Shown here: positions 15,136 through 23,684 of the stretch, one piece after another | How positions within the stretch are numbered: position 1 is the first letter of the stretch | Layout of the letters: each line of letters starts with the position of its first letter | Source: JAGPCK01 sp041675505 | Lineage (GTDB): Bacteria > Bacteroidota > Bacteroidia > UKL13-3 | Reading direction: 5' to 3' | Assembly (NCBI GenBank): GCA_041675505.1 | Contig: JBAYTR010000020.1 | Coordinates: 1-27,706, forward strand | DNA: 27,706 bases | Program-made: the position numbers and the translations under genes | Notes under the pieces: model-generated | The model's database searches: none | The model's input: the letters and a program-made list of their open reading frames with translations, nothing else | Told to the model about the DNA's origin: nothing

Positions 15136-16000
15136 AATTAACGCTTTACTGTTTGCAGCTGTTGCATTTTTGGCACAAGCCTGTGTAAAAGATAAACTTG
15201 AGCCAGTTCAAAATCTTAACAACAATAGAATAGGGGTTATCGGGCATGGCGGGATAGGTTTTCAGTCCCTCAACAATGAGTTGCCACATAATTCCATCAC
15301 AAGTTTACGCAAAACAGTGGAGGCTTACGGGGCTGATGGTGTGGAAGCCGATATTCAGATGAGCAGTGATAAGGTATTGTTTATGTACCACGATCATTTA
15401 CTCGAAGAATCAACCAACTGCTGGGGTTGTATGTACAACATGCCCGCAGCGCAGATACGTAAGTGCAGTTACAAAAACCACTTTACGGGCAATGTGTTGC
15501 ATGATGAAAAGCTGGCTCGGTTAAGTACATTAATGGAATCCTTTTATACCAGAGGCGTAAAGCCGATTGTATTTTTTGATATGCGAACTGTGCCTCAATG
15601 TGCAACACCTGTGGAGCAGAAACAATACATTGAACTATTGAGTGATGAAGTGCTGCGCATCATAAATCAGTATAACGCACGTGAGTGGGTATTTGTAGAA
15701 TCCACTGATTTGGACTTTTTGAAATTGCTTCGTAAAAAAGACAGCAAGTTGAAACTGATGATGGACGGAAACAATGCCAACGGAATGATTCAGCTTTGTC
15801 TTGAAAACGGATTCAATGGGATTGTGGTAGAAAATAAACATTTACACAAGCAACAAGTGTTACAAGCGCATCAACATAAATTATTTGTAACTACGTTTAA
15901 TGTAAAAACGAATGAGGACCATGTTGCGGCCATTAACAAGTGGGTTGATTTTATTCAAACCGACAATATCCCGCTCTTACAGCAAATGCTTACCCGTTAA
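15125..16000 (+). CDS. Glycerophosphodiester phosphodiesterase family lipoprotein
   Basis: A 291-residue TIM-barrel protein of the GDPD family. A signal ending AQAC predicts lipidation at C20. The catalytic and metal motifs are IGHGG (H41), GADGVEADIQMS (E74, D76) and MYHD (H89). The Glu of the usual PEN[ST] metal motif is replaced by His (PHNS, 54-57). Typical enzymes split glycerophosphodiesters into glycerol 3-phosphate and an alcohol; the changed residue makes the substrate and activity uncertain. A Shine-Dalgarno AGGAG (15114-15118) sits 6 bases before the ATG inside the upstream ORF. The stop overlaps the stop of the convergent ArsR gene (GTTAAC), with no terminator between. Confidence 0.87.
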   Translation: MNYKINALLFAAVAFLAQACVKDKLEPVQNLNNNRIGVIGHGGIGFQSLNNELPHNSITSLRKTVEAYGADGVEADIQMSSDKVLFMYHDHLLEESTNCWGCMYNMPAAQIRKCSYKNHFTGNVLHDEKLARLSTLMESFYTRGVKPIVFFDMRTVPQCATPVEQKQYIELLSDEVLRIINQYNAREWVFVESTDLDFLKLLRKKDSKLKLMMDGNNANGMIQLCLENGFNGIVVENKHLHKQQVLQAHQHKLFVTTFNVKTNEDHVAAINKWVDFIQTDNIPLLQQMLTR

Positions 16001-16335
16001 CATTCTTTTCTATCTGAAAGATTTTCCAGCAGCTCTTCTGTAAATTCATTCAGCGCTTCCGAAAAAGCTTTCAAACTTTCCGGGTCAATGCAATAGGATG
16101 ATTTTGTGCCGAACACATGTCCTTTAATCAGCCCGGCTTTTTTAAGCTCTTTGAGGTGCTGCGAAACAGTTGATTGGGCCAGTGGCAAATCGTTCACCAA
16201 ATCCCCAACTATGCATTTATTGTTCTCAGCCAGTTTGCGTAATATGGCAATACGGGCAGGGTGAGCCAACGTACGTGCAAAGTCAGAAAGGAAAATTTCT
16301 TCTGCGTGAAAGTGATTTTTCTTATTAAATGCCAT
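15997..16335 (-). CDS. ArsR/SmtB family winged-helix transcriptional regulator
   Basis: 112 residues from the ATG at 16333-16335. The winged helix is clear: LAHPARIAILRKLAE (23-37), recognition helix LAQSTVSQHLKELKKAGLI (52-70) and a short wing GHVFGTKSSYCID. Bacteroidota relatives usually carry a CxC at the start of the helix after LAE and a CxC-type pair in the wing; here only C41 (CIVGD) and C82 (SYCID) remain, with C112 at the end, so metal or arsenite sensing may be altered. An in-frame ATG at 16375-16377 would place the operator inside the gene, so the later ATG is preferred. No arsenic or metal resistance gene is nearby; it is probably autoregulated. Confidence 0.92.
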   Translation of the reverse strand: MAFNKKNHFHAEEIFLSDFARTLAHPARIAILRKLAENNKCIVGDLVNDLPLAQSTVSQHLKELKKAGLIKGHVFGTKSSYCIDPESLKAFSEALNEFTEELLENLSDRKEC

Positions 16336-16338
16336 AGT

Positions 16339-16365
16339 TGCGATGTGTATCGCAAATGTGCGATA
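16339..16365 (-). promoter_or_regulatory. Palindromic operator of the ArsR-type gene
   Basis: Three alternating hexamers, TGCGAT (16339-16344), ATCGCA (16349-16354) and TGCGAT (16359-16364), each separated by 4 bases, form two overlapping palindromes. The outer one extends to TATCGCA-4-TGCGATA (16348-16365). Such ATCGCAnnnnTGCGAT elements are typical ArsR-family operators. It ends 4 bp before the start codon, ideal for autorepression. Confidence 0.75.
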
Positions 16366-16430
16366 TACAAACTGCAAACGTGTTAAACCACCATGAAGTT
16401 TGAGTTAAGCAAATGTAAAGAGAGGGGGAG

Positions 16431-17135
16431 TTATCTCCTTCCTCCGCTCATTAAGTCTTGCAGGTTACGTTGTGCCAGAACAAAATCAGGATATATGCGC
16501 AATGCATTTTCAAAATCTTTTTTAGCACCGGGTAAATTTCCCTCACGTGCTGTAAGGAATGCTTGCAGATTATAAACCGCAGCTCTTAAAGGAACTTGTT
16601 GACTGTAGTCATTCTCAATCTGAATTTCAATGGAATCTTTTTCGATAGTCGCACTGTGCAGTATGGAATCAACCAGATTCTTACAGTTGTCAATGTTACC
16701 CATACTGAATTCCACAGCTGCTGATTGATACAGGTATTGGAAATCATTTGTGGCTTTAAACAAAGCACTGTATGCTTTTAAAACTTTCTCAGGCCGCCCC
16801 AGCTGTTGCTCTGACATAGCTACCAGTTCCATCATGCGCAGGTCTTTTGGCTTTTTCTCCAGTACTTTTCCGGCATACCACGAAGCTGGTTGAAAGTTGT
16901 TGATGTTGTAATAAAGTACAGCTAATGTATCATACCAATCAGAATAGACCGTGTCTTCCAGCAACATTTCGTTAAGCGCTACAGCAGCAGTTTGTAAGTC
17001 ACCGGTTTCACGGCAGTGTTTGAAAAGTTTCATGTGGCTGTTCTCTTTGTCGGCTTGCTTTACCTCAGGAGAGTTACATGCAGTTAGAGCAACGGTTACG
17101 GTTGCGAAAAAAAGAATGTTGTTTAAATATTTCAT
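16431..17135 (-). CDS. TPR-repeat lipoprotein
   Basis: A 234-residue protein with a lipoprotein signal (MKYLNNILFFATVTVALTAC, lipidation at C20). Degenerate TPR units are seen at about 52-85 (WYDTLAVLYYNINNFQPASW), 85-120 and 120-160, and a final better one, AVYNLQAFLTAREGNLPGAKKDFENALRIYPDFVLAQRNL (190-228). TPRs mediate protein-protein contacts, presumably in the periplasm. It starts 3 bp after the M1 peptidase stop and is the second gene of that unit, so it may be a partner of the peptidase, but this is only positional. Confidence 0.85.
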   Translation of the reverse strand: MKYLNNILFFATVTVALTACNSPEVKQADKENSHMKLFKHCRETGDLQTAAVALNEMLLEDTVYSDWYDTLAVLYYNINNFQPASWYAGKVLEKKPKDLRMMELVAMSEQQLGRPEKVLKAYSALFKATNDFQYLYQSAAVEFSMGNIDNCKNLVDSILHSATIEKDSIEIQIENDYSQQVPLRAAVYNLQAFLTAREGNLPGAKKDFENALRIYPDFVLAQRNLQDLMSGGRR

Positions 17136-17138
17136 CAG

Positions 17139-19028
17139 TTACTTGTTGGTGTTTAAAATTTTATCAATGGTAGTAGTGGCAACAGTGTGGTATCCTTTTC
17201 TGGCTTCAGCATAAATATTTTGGGCCATTTTTTTCATCTGTGGCTGTGAGGCCATATTGGTGTACAAAGGTTTAATAAATTTTCGTCTTCCCACATCAAT
17301 AAGAAATTTTTTTAATACAGGATAGGCGGGTTCGTATTGATTGTGTACAACCAACAACAGCCACTCGCAACGTATTTCGCTGTTGGATGAATTGAAGAAG
17401 AAGGTTTTTTGAAGTTCGTTCATTTGAATTGCGGTCAGCTTTCTGGGTAAGCTGCGTAAAAACTGCACCCATTGGTAAGTGTGCCAGTTTTTTGTGTTTA
17501 ATCCCGAAGCGCTGCTTCCTTTTTCGAATTTTTTGGCAGCCTCCCTGGCGTTGTTTATGTCTTCAGAAACAGGTGGTTCAAACGAAGCAGGCAAACCTTT
17601 TCCGTAAATCCATTCTTGTACATTGGCCTGTTTTTTTAGTTCAGCAGTAGTAAGCAACTGATTGTTGAGTGTTTCAATAAACTGTTCTGTGGTAATCGTT
17701 TTAAATGCAAATGAGTCGAAATAGTTTCTGAGAAAACTATCCCATTTTTCTCTTCCGGTAATTTTTTCCAGATGGGTTAAAAAGAATCGTCCCTTTTCAT
17801 AAGCAATATCTGAAACGGCATCATCCGGATCTATTCCCTTCAGATTCAGTTTCAGCGAGGTCATCTCGTTTTCTGGCCCGAATTCATCCAACGTGCGAAG
17901 TAACTCCCAATAGCCGGTGTATTCATGCATTTTACTGAATGCTTTTCCGTAAAGGTCCTCCATAATGCGGTTTTCGAAATACACAGTAAAACCTTCATTG
18001 AGCCAGAAGTCGTTCCAGGTATGGTTGGTGGCCAAGTTACCACTCCAGCTATGTGCCAGCTCATGTGCCAATAGTGATACTAAAGAACGGTCACCAGAAA
18101 TAATGGTAGGTGTGGCAAAAGTAACGCAGGGATTTTCCATGCCTCCGAAAGGGAAACTGGGCGGAAGGACTACCACATCGTATCTGCCCCAACGATACGG
18201 GCCATATAATTTCTCTGATGAAGCAATCATTTTCGAAAGATCAGAAAATTCTTTGCTGGCTGATTCAATTATTCCTCCTTCTGCCATTACTCCGCATCCC
18301 GAGCCGAGTGAGCGGAAGTGCAAATCACCCACACACAGTGCCATCAGGTAAGCGGGTATAGGCTTGTCCATTTCAAAAGCATATACCCCGTTTTGGTTAA
18401 CTACAGTATCGTGTGCAGCACTCATTACGGCCATCATGCCTTTGGGCACATGAACTTTAGCAGTATAGGTAAATCTTACAGCCGGTGCATCCTGACAAGG
18501 AATCCAGCTTCTGGCCAATATGGCCTGGGATTGTGTGTATAAAAATCCAGATGTTTTATCGAGCGTTTGCTGGGGTTCTAACCACTGGAGTGCCGCAGCC
18601 CCTGCATTTGTGTGGTAAGAAATTGTAACCGATTGAGCATGTTCAGGTAAAACAATGTATAAGGCATTTCCCCAAGGAGCTTCGTGTTCTTTCACATGAA
18701 AAACAGCCTGCTCGTTATCGTTGATGAGTACGTTTTCAATAGAGATATCTCTGGTGTCTAAAACTAAGGTATCGCAAAGGGATAAGCGCTCAATTTGCCA
18801 TTTGGCATTACCTTTGAGTTGTTGGGTTGTAAAATCGACAGTAAGTAAAAGGTCAAGATGCTTGAGCCGGTTCTGTTCGTAGTTGGCAAAGGAATGGAAA
18901 TCGGGCTGAAGTACAGCAGGATGGCCGGGCTTGGGTTGGTTAATACAGCCTGACAGAAGCAGCAGGCAAGTGAATACTAATAGTTGATAATGTGGTATGT
19001 GTATAGTTTTCCGCTGTCTTTCAGTCAT
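17139..19028 (-). CDS. M1 family metallopeptidase (aminopeptidase), lipoprotein
   Basis: A 629-residue zinc aminopeptidase, LTA4-hydrolase-like in layout. A lipobox LLSGC predicts lipidation at C28. The N-terminal beta domain spans about 50-240; the catalytic domain has the exopeptidase motif GGMENP (295-300), zinc motif HELAHSWSG with H322 and H326, the third ligand E345 in NEGFTVYFE, and a transition-state Tyr at Y410 in DIAYEKG. A helical C-terminal domain follows (about 465-629). All catalytic residues are intact, so it should be active, in the periplasm or on a membrane. It is followed 3 bp later by the TPR lipoprotein gene. Confidence 0.94.
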   Translation of the reverse strand: MTERQRKTIHIPHYQLLVFTCLLLLSGCINQPKPGHPAVLQPDFHSFANYEQNRLKHLDLLLTVDFTTQQLKGNAKWQIERLSLCDTLVLDTRDISIENVLINDNEQAVFHVKEHEAPWGNALYIVLPEHAQSVTISYHTNAGAAALQWLEPQQTLDKTSGFLYTQSQAILARSWIPCQDAPAVRFTYTAKVHVPKGMMAVMSAAHDTVVNQNGVYAFEMDKPIPAYLMALCVGDLHFRSLGSGCGVMAEGGIIESASKEFSDLSKMIASSEKLYGPYRWGRYDVVVLPPSFPFGGMENPCVTFATPTIISGDRSLVSLLAHELAHSWSGNLATNHTWNDFWLNEGFTVYFENRIMEDLYGKAFSKMHEYTGYWELLRTLDEFGPENEMTSLKLNLKGIDPDDAVSDIAYEKGRFFLTHLEKITGREKWDSFLRNYFDSFAFKTITTEQFIETLNNQLLTTAELKKQANVQEWIYGKGLPASFEPPVSEDINNAREAAKKFEKGSSASGLNTKNWHTYQWVQFLRSLPRKLTAIQMNELQKTFFFNSSNSEIRCEWLLLVVHNQYEPAYPVLKKFLIDVGRRKFIKPLYTNMASQPQMKKMAQNIYAEARKGYHTVATTTIDKILNTNK

Positions 19029-19066
19029 TATGTGATAAACTTTTAATAATTTTATGTTTTAGTATT

Positions 19067-19088
19067 GTTCAAAAACTTATTTTTGAAC
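19067..19088. promoter_or_regulatory. Perfect 9-bp inverted repeat in a divergent promoter region
   Basis: GTTCAAAAA (19067-19075) and its exact complement (19080-19088) are separated by 4 bases. The right arm overlaps a perfect -7 element TATTTTTG (19078-19085) facing the DUF4468 gene. It lies between the divergent M1 peptidase and DUF4468 genes, so an operator is more likely than a terminator. Confidence 0.5.
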
Positions 19089-19148
19089 TGTTGTCAAAAA
19101 GTATTTCACCACAATATTAGAATAGTGAAGCCAATAAAACGAACCTGC

Positions 19149-19841
19149 ATGAAAAAACTCTTTTCAGTATTAGTGTTCACACTAGCACTGTCTCTCTCAG
19201 GCGTAGCTCAGAACAATGAAGAAAGTCAGGATATTTTTAATGATGTTCAGCCTGCCGAAGAACAGCCTGCCGACCCGAATGCTCCGTTAAAAGACGGGGA
19301 GAAAAAGCCTGCTGCACCCAAGCCATTTGTGAGATTAGTGCTGCCCATAGATTCCGTTACCAGTTTAATCACCTATACAGAGATTGTTGAGCAACCTGAA
19401 TCTCAGGCTGATTCTTTATATATACGTGCTAAGCGTTGGGCAGTGAAAAATTTTACTAAAAACGGAGAGAAATCAAAAGAGATTTTTGAAGTAGATAAAA
19501 AGGACAATAAACTTGTCATAAAAGGGTACATTGACGCATATGTATATGGGAGCAAGTATTCCAAAAAGAATTTGGGATACCATATGTTTACCATTACAAT
19601 ATGGATTAAAGAGGGCAGATACAAGTACACCATCACCAACCTCTACAATGTAAATAAACTTTTTGACGGGGATAAAACTGAACCTACCAAAACGTATTTT
19701 GAGTACTACAACACCACAACTACCAACCCAAAATCAGCCGATTCTATTTTACGCGGTGCAGATAGTGACATTAACAAACTTATAAAAGACCTGAAGCGCG
19801 ATATGCGTGATCCGGTTCAAGTGGACGAGGACGATTGGTAG
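19149..19841 (+). CDS. DUF4468 domain-containing secreted protein
   Basis: 230 residues from the ATG at 19149; upstream extension of the frame has no ATG-started signal peptide, whereas this start gives MKKLFSVLVFTLALSLSGVAQ. A linker of acidic and Pro/Ala repeats (QPAEEQPADP) leads to a DUF4468 domain (about 65-165) with ITYTEIVEQP, RAKRWAVKNF and IWIKEGRYKYTITNLYN. DUF4468 has a TATA-binding-protein-like fold and is found mainly in Bacteroidota exported proteins; its function is unknown. A long 33-nt-plus leader contains a 22-bp palindrome. It is convergent with the FkbM gene, 6 bp apart, with no terminator visible. Confidence 0.85.
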   Translation: MKKLFSVLVFTLALSLSGVAQNNEESQDIFNDVQPAEEQPADPNAPLKDGEKKPAAPKPFVRLVLPIDSVTSLITYTEIVEQPESQADSLYIRAKRWAVKNFTKNGEKSKEIFEVDKKDNKLVIKGYIDAYVYGSKYSKKNLGYHMFTITIWIKEGRYKYTITNLYNVNKLFDGDKTEPTKTYFEYYNTTTTNPKSADSILRGADSDINKLIKDLKRDMRDPVQVDEDDW

Positions 19842-19847
19842 TAGTTA

Positions 19848-20585
19848 TTACTTATCGGTTTTAAAGTAGAAATCCCCTTTATTGTAGTTCAATAAGCTGG
19901 CATCATCCAGTGGTACCAGGTTAGCCCCATTTAAACCGTAGGCTTTGTATCCAAATGCTTTCAGAGCATCAGCTATAATTTGCCTGTTTTCGGCAGAGGA
20001 AATTTCTATTTGAATTACAGGTTTGAACCGCTCCAATGTTTTTAGAAAATGCGGGAATATGTGTATTTCATACCCTTCCACATCACATTTTACATAATCT
20101 AACCGTTGCAGGTTACTAAAGAGTTGGTCGGGCACTTTCATGTCTACCTCATAGGTATGCTCAATGGAACTATCGTTAGCATCAATCACCTTGGTTAAGC
20201 CGTGGCGAAATACACCCTCTACAACAGGCGTTCCCATTTTTATTTTCTTCTCTTCACTACCTAATGCAAAGGGAAGTATTTCAACATTCGGGCAGTTGAA
20301 TCTGCTGAGGTTTTTCTCCAGAATATTTCTGAATAATGCCACCGGCTCTACAGCATATATTTTCCCATTGGTGAGGTGAGCCATTCGGGTAGAGTAATAC
20401 CCCACATTGGCCCCCAAATCAATACAAACGAAATCGGGTTGAATGATGGTGTCGAGGTAAAATAATTCGGGATACTTCTCACGGTACATCCCTGCATTCA
20501 CCATCCGGATATACGTGGTGCTGATAAGTTGCAGGTACTTTTCTGTACCCAATGCTGATGCAAGAAACTGACGAATGAATTTCAT
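19848..20585 (-). CDS. FkbM family SAM-dependent methyltransferase
   Basis: A 245-residue class I methyltransferase. Motif I is FVCIDLGANVGYYS (52-65), followed by an acidic strand end AVEP (motif II) and the FkbM-type DYVKCDVEGYEIHIF segment (about 163-177). These enzymes O-methylate sugars or polyketide hydroxyls; many sit in polysaccharide clusters, but no glycan gene is adjacent here apart from gmhA 18 kb away. It is the third gene after carB and DUF4834, starting 3 bp after the DUF4834 stop. The acceptor substrate is unknown. Confidence 0.9.
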   Translation of the reverse strand: MKFIRQFLASALGTEKYLQLISTTYIRMVNAGMYREKYPELFYLDTIIQPDFVCIDLGANVGYYSTRMAHLTNGKIYAVEPVALFRNILEKNLSRFNCPNVEILPFALGSEEKKIKMGTPVVEGVFRHGLTKVIDANDSSIEHTYEVDMKVPDQLFSNLQRLDYVKCDVEGYEIHIFPHFLKTLERFKPVIQIEISSAENRQIIADALKAFGYKAYGLNGANLVPLDDASLLNYNKGDFYFKTDK

Positions 20586-20588
20586 GGA

Positions 20589-20822
20589 TTAATCTTTTAC
20601 TTCTTCGTAATCGGTATAATCACCTTCGTCATTTTTATAACGCTGACGTTTTACCACATCTGTATTTTCAATTCTTACTGCCCCTTCTTTTTTTTCTTCC
20701 GGCTTTGGGTGGTTGTGGTAGTAGTGTTTTTCCACTTTCACCATAAAGTTGCCGAACAGCAATCGCATCAGTATTCTGAACAGTATGACTACCGCTATAG
20801 TAGTCAGCAGAAACTTTACCAT
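20589..20822 (-). CDS. DUF4834 family small membrane-anchored protein
   Basis: A 77-residue protein with one N-terminal membrane helix (MVKFLLTTIAVVILFRILMR), a basic/His-rich middle (KHYYHNHPKPEEKK) and a C-terminal GDYTDYEEVKD tail, which is the hallmark of this Bacteroidota-specific family. Function is not known. It lies 2 bp after the carB stop and 3 bp before the FkbM gene, so it is certainly part of that transcript. Confidence 0.83.
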   Translation of the reverse strand: MVKFLLTTIAVVILFRILMRLLFGNFMVKVEKHYYHNHPKPEEKKEGAVRIENTDVVKRQRYKNDEGDYTDYEEVKD

Positions 20823-20824
20823 AC

Positions 20825-23644
20825 TTATTTACTTAAGTACATGGATTTCTCCTTGTACAAATGACGGAAGAACGGATCGTTAAGGTCTTTAATAAAACGA
20901 ATAGCTTCTCCGGTTGATTTCATTTCAGGCCCCAGCTCTTTATTTACCCCGATAAACTTATTGAAGGAGAACACCGGTTCTTTTATAGCATATCCCTGAA
21001 GTTTTTCTTCAATCTTGAAATCTGTTAGTTTATGGGTTCCCAGCATCACTTTAGTAGCAATGTTTACGTAAGGAACATCGTATGCTTTGGCTATAAAAGG
21101 CACAGTGCGTGAGGCACGCGGGTTCGCTTCAATTACGTATACTTTTTCATCTTTTATAGCGTACTGTATGTTGAGTAAACCTTTTACACGCATATTTTTT
21201 GCGAGCTTCACTGCGTACTCCGCCATAGCCTTTTTAACATTTTCACTCAGGCTGAAAGGAGGTAATACCGCACAAGAATCACCGCTATGTATACCGGCTG
21301 GTTCAATGTGTTCCATCATGCCTACAATGTGTACGTTTTCTCCGTCACTTATGCAATCTACTTCAGCTTCTTCGGCACGGTCAAGAAAATGGTCAATCAG
21401 CACACGGTTGCCGGGCAAGTCGCCCAACAAACTGATAACGGCTGATTCGAGCTCTTCATCGTTGATCACAATTTTCATCCCCTGTCCACCTAATACGTAT
21501 GACGGACGAACCAGCACGGGGTAACCCACATTCTTCGCCACTACAATGGCTTCTTCAGCAGTTTCAGCTACTCCATACATCGGGTAAGGAATGTCAAGTT
21601 CTTTAAGTAAGTCAGAGAACAAGCCGCGGTCTTCAGCAAGGTCCATATCAGCATAGGAGGTGCCGATTATTTTTATGCCTTTTTCATGCAGACGTTTTGA
21701 TAATTTTAATGCGGTTTGTCCGCCCAATTGTACAATTACGCCTTCAGGTTTTTCTAATTCAATAATTTCCCAAATGTGTTCCCAGAATACAGGCTCGAAG
21801 TAAAGTTTATCGGCCATATCAAAATCTGTAGAAACCGTTTCAGGGTTGCAGTTAATCATGATAGCTTCGTAACCGCATTCTTTGGCAGCAAGCAATCCGT
21901 GCACACAACTGTAGTCGAATTCAATTCCCTGTCCAATGCGGTTAGGTCCTGAACCCAATACGATAATTTTTTTGCGGTCGGTAGCTATTGACTCATTTTC
22001 TCCATCAAACGTTGAGTAGAAATAGTTGGTAGGCGAAGGGAACTCAGCGGCACAGGTATCTACAATTTTATATACTCTGCGAATGCCCATGGATTTTCTG
22101 CGCTCATAAACCTCATCTTCTGAGGTATTGTTGCCCAGTACCCAGGCAATTTGGGCATCAGAGAATCCTTTTTCTTTTAGTTCTACAAATAAGTCATGAG
22201 GAATATTATTCAAACTGAAACGTTTGAGTTCTGTTTCCAGACGCACAAGGTCTTGTATTTGGGTAAGGAACCAACGGTCAATACGCGTAAGTTTTTCTAC
22301 ACTGGAAATGGGCACGCCCATGTTAAAGGCATCCTTGATGTGGAATAACCTGTCCCACGATGGAAACTGTAAACTGTGCGCAATCTCTTCCAGGTTGCGC
22401 AGTTGATACCCATCAGCACCCATGCCCAAGCGCCCGATTTCCAACGACTGGCAAGCTTTCTGTAAGGCCTCGATAAACGTGCGACCAATTCCCATAACCT
22501 CTCCTACAGATTTCATCTGTAAGCCCAGTTGTTTATCGGCCCCTTTAAATTTATCAAAGTTCCAACGTGGAATTTTTACGATTACGTAGTCCAGTGCCGG
22601 TTCAAAATAGGCTGACGTGGTTTTGGTAACCGGATTTTTTAACTCATCAAGGTTGTAACCAATGGCCAGTTTAGAGGCAATTTTAGCAATAGGATATCCG
22701 GTGGCTTTTGATGCCAGTGCTGATGAGCGCGAAACGCGCGGGTTAATTTCTATAGCAATCAGTTCTTCGTTTTCGGGGTTTACCGCAAACTGCACGTTAC
22801 ACCCACCGGCAAAATTGCCTATGGAGCGCATCATGTGTATGGCCATGTCGCGCATGGTTTGAAAACACGTGTCACTCAAAGTCATGGCCGGTGCAACGGT
22901 TATGGAATCGCCTGTGTGCACGCCCATAGGGTCAAAGTTCTCGATAGAACAGATAATGCACACGTTGTCATTACCATCGCGCAGCAGTTCCAGTTCATAT
23001 TCTTTCCAACCCAGCACTGCTTTTTCTACCAGTACTTCGTGTGTGGGAGAGGCTTGTAATCCGCGCATTAACGCGGCTTCAAACTCTTCTTTTTTCCACA
23101 CAAAACCACCTCCATATCCACCCAAAGTGAAGGAAGGGCGAATTACCAACGGGAAACCTATTTCCTGTGCAATTTCTTTTCCTTCCAAAAAGGAGTTGGC
23201 TGTTTTAGAAGGTGCTACGGGAATGCCTATTTCCACCATTAACTGGCGGAATTTTTCACGATCCTCGGTAGTTTCTATGGCATGTACATCCACACCAATC
23301 ATACGTACTCCGTATTTTTTCCAGATGCCCAGCTCCTCCGCCTCAATGGCTAAGTTCAAGGCTGTTTGCCCGCCCATGGTAGGCAGCACAGCATCTATGT
23401 GGCGTTCTTCGAGAATTTGTACAATTGAATCGGTAGTAAGTGGCAGCAGGTAAATGTGTTCTGCAGTTACCTTGTCCGTCATAATGGTAGCGGGGTTGCT
23501 GTTTATGAGCGTAACCTCAATGCCCTCTTCTTTGAGCGAACGCGCAGCCTGACTGCCCGAATAGTCAAACTCACAGGCTTGTCCGATAATGATGGGACCG
23601 CTTCCGATAATTAATACTGATTTTATGCTGTTGTCTTTTGGCAC
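20825..23644 (-). CDS. carB: Carbamoyl-phosphate synthase large subunit, MGS-less form
   Basis: Makes carbamoyl phosphate from bicarbonate, ammonia and two ATP for pyrimidine and arginine synthesis. Two homologous synthetase halves are visible: half 1 starts VLIIGSGPIIIGQACEFDYS and has RPSFTLGGYGGG and INPRVSRSSALASKATGYP; half 2 repeats IIVLGSGPNRIGQGIEFDYS, RPSYVLGGQGM and ANPRASRTVPFIAK. The protein has 939 residues versus 1073 in E. coli and ends shortly after GPEMKSTGEAI, so the C-terminal MGS domain that binds UMP and ornithine in E. coli is absent, a form I believe is common in Bacteroidota. The start is GTG (23642-23644); the frame has a stop upstream without any ATG. carA is not adjacent. 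Confidence 0.96.
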   Translation of the reverse strand: MPKDNSIKSVLIIGSGPIIIGQACEFDYSGSQAARSLKEEGIEVTLINSNPATIMTDKVTAEHIYLLPLTTDSIVQILEERHIDAVLPTMGGQTALNLAIEAEELGIWKKYGVRMIGVDVHAIETTEDREKFRQLMVEIGIPVAPSKTANSFLEGKEIAQEIGFPLVIRPSFTLGGYGGGFVWKKEEFEAALMRGLQASPTHEVLVEKAVLGWKEYELELLRDGNDNVCIICSIENFDPMGVHTGDSITVAPAMTLSDTCFQTMRDMAIHMMRSIGNFAGGCNVQFAVNPENEELIAIEINPRVSRSSALASKATGYPIAKIASKLAIGYNLDELKNPVTKTTSAYFEPALDYVIVKIPRWNFDKFKGADKQLGLQMKSVGEVMGIGRTFIEALQKACQSLEIGRLGMGADGYQLRNLEEIAHSLQFPSWDRLFHIKDAFNMGVPISSVEKLTRIDRWFLTQIQDLVRLETELKRFSLNNIPHDLFVELKEKGFSDAQIAWVLGNNTSEDEVYERRKSMGIRRVYKIVDTCAAEFPSPTNYFYSTFDGENESIATDRKKIIVLGSGPNRIGQGIEFDYSCVHGLLAAKECGYEAIMINCNPETVSTDFDMADKLYFEPVFWEHIWEIIELEKPEGVIVQLGGQTALKLSKRLHEKGIKIIGTSYADMDLAEDRGLFSDLLKELDIPYPMYGVAETAEEAIVVAKNVGYPVLVRPSYVLGGQGMKIVINDEELESAVISLLGDLPGNRVLIDHFLDRAEEAEVDCISDGENVHIVGMMEHIEPAGIHSGDSCAVLPPFSLSENVKKAMAEYAVKLAKNMRVKGLLNIQYAIKDEKVYVIEANPRASRTVPFIAKAYDVPYVNIATKVMLGTHKLTDFKIEEKLQGYAIKEPVFSFNKFIGVNKELGPEMKSTGEAIRFIKDLNDPFFRHLYKEKSMYLSK

Positions 23645-23684
23645 GGATAAAACAATTAAGGATGACCTTTAAATATAAATTGGG

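Noticed and set aside
16336..16377. Upstream ATG for the ArsR-type regulator
   Set aside because: It would place the operator palindromes within the coding region and add 14 residues that precede the normal family N-terminus.
19065..19148. Upstream start for the DUF4468 gene
   Set aside because: The extension begins at TTG, runs through the palindromic promoter region and buries the obvious signal peptide that starts at 19149.
22869..23453. 194-codon + strand ORF
   Set aside because: Antisense shadow of the highly conserved first half of carB.
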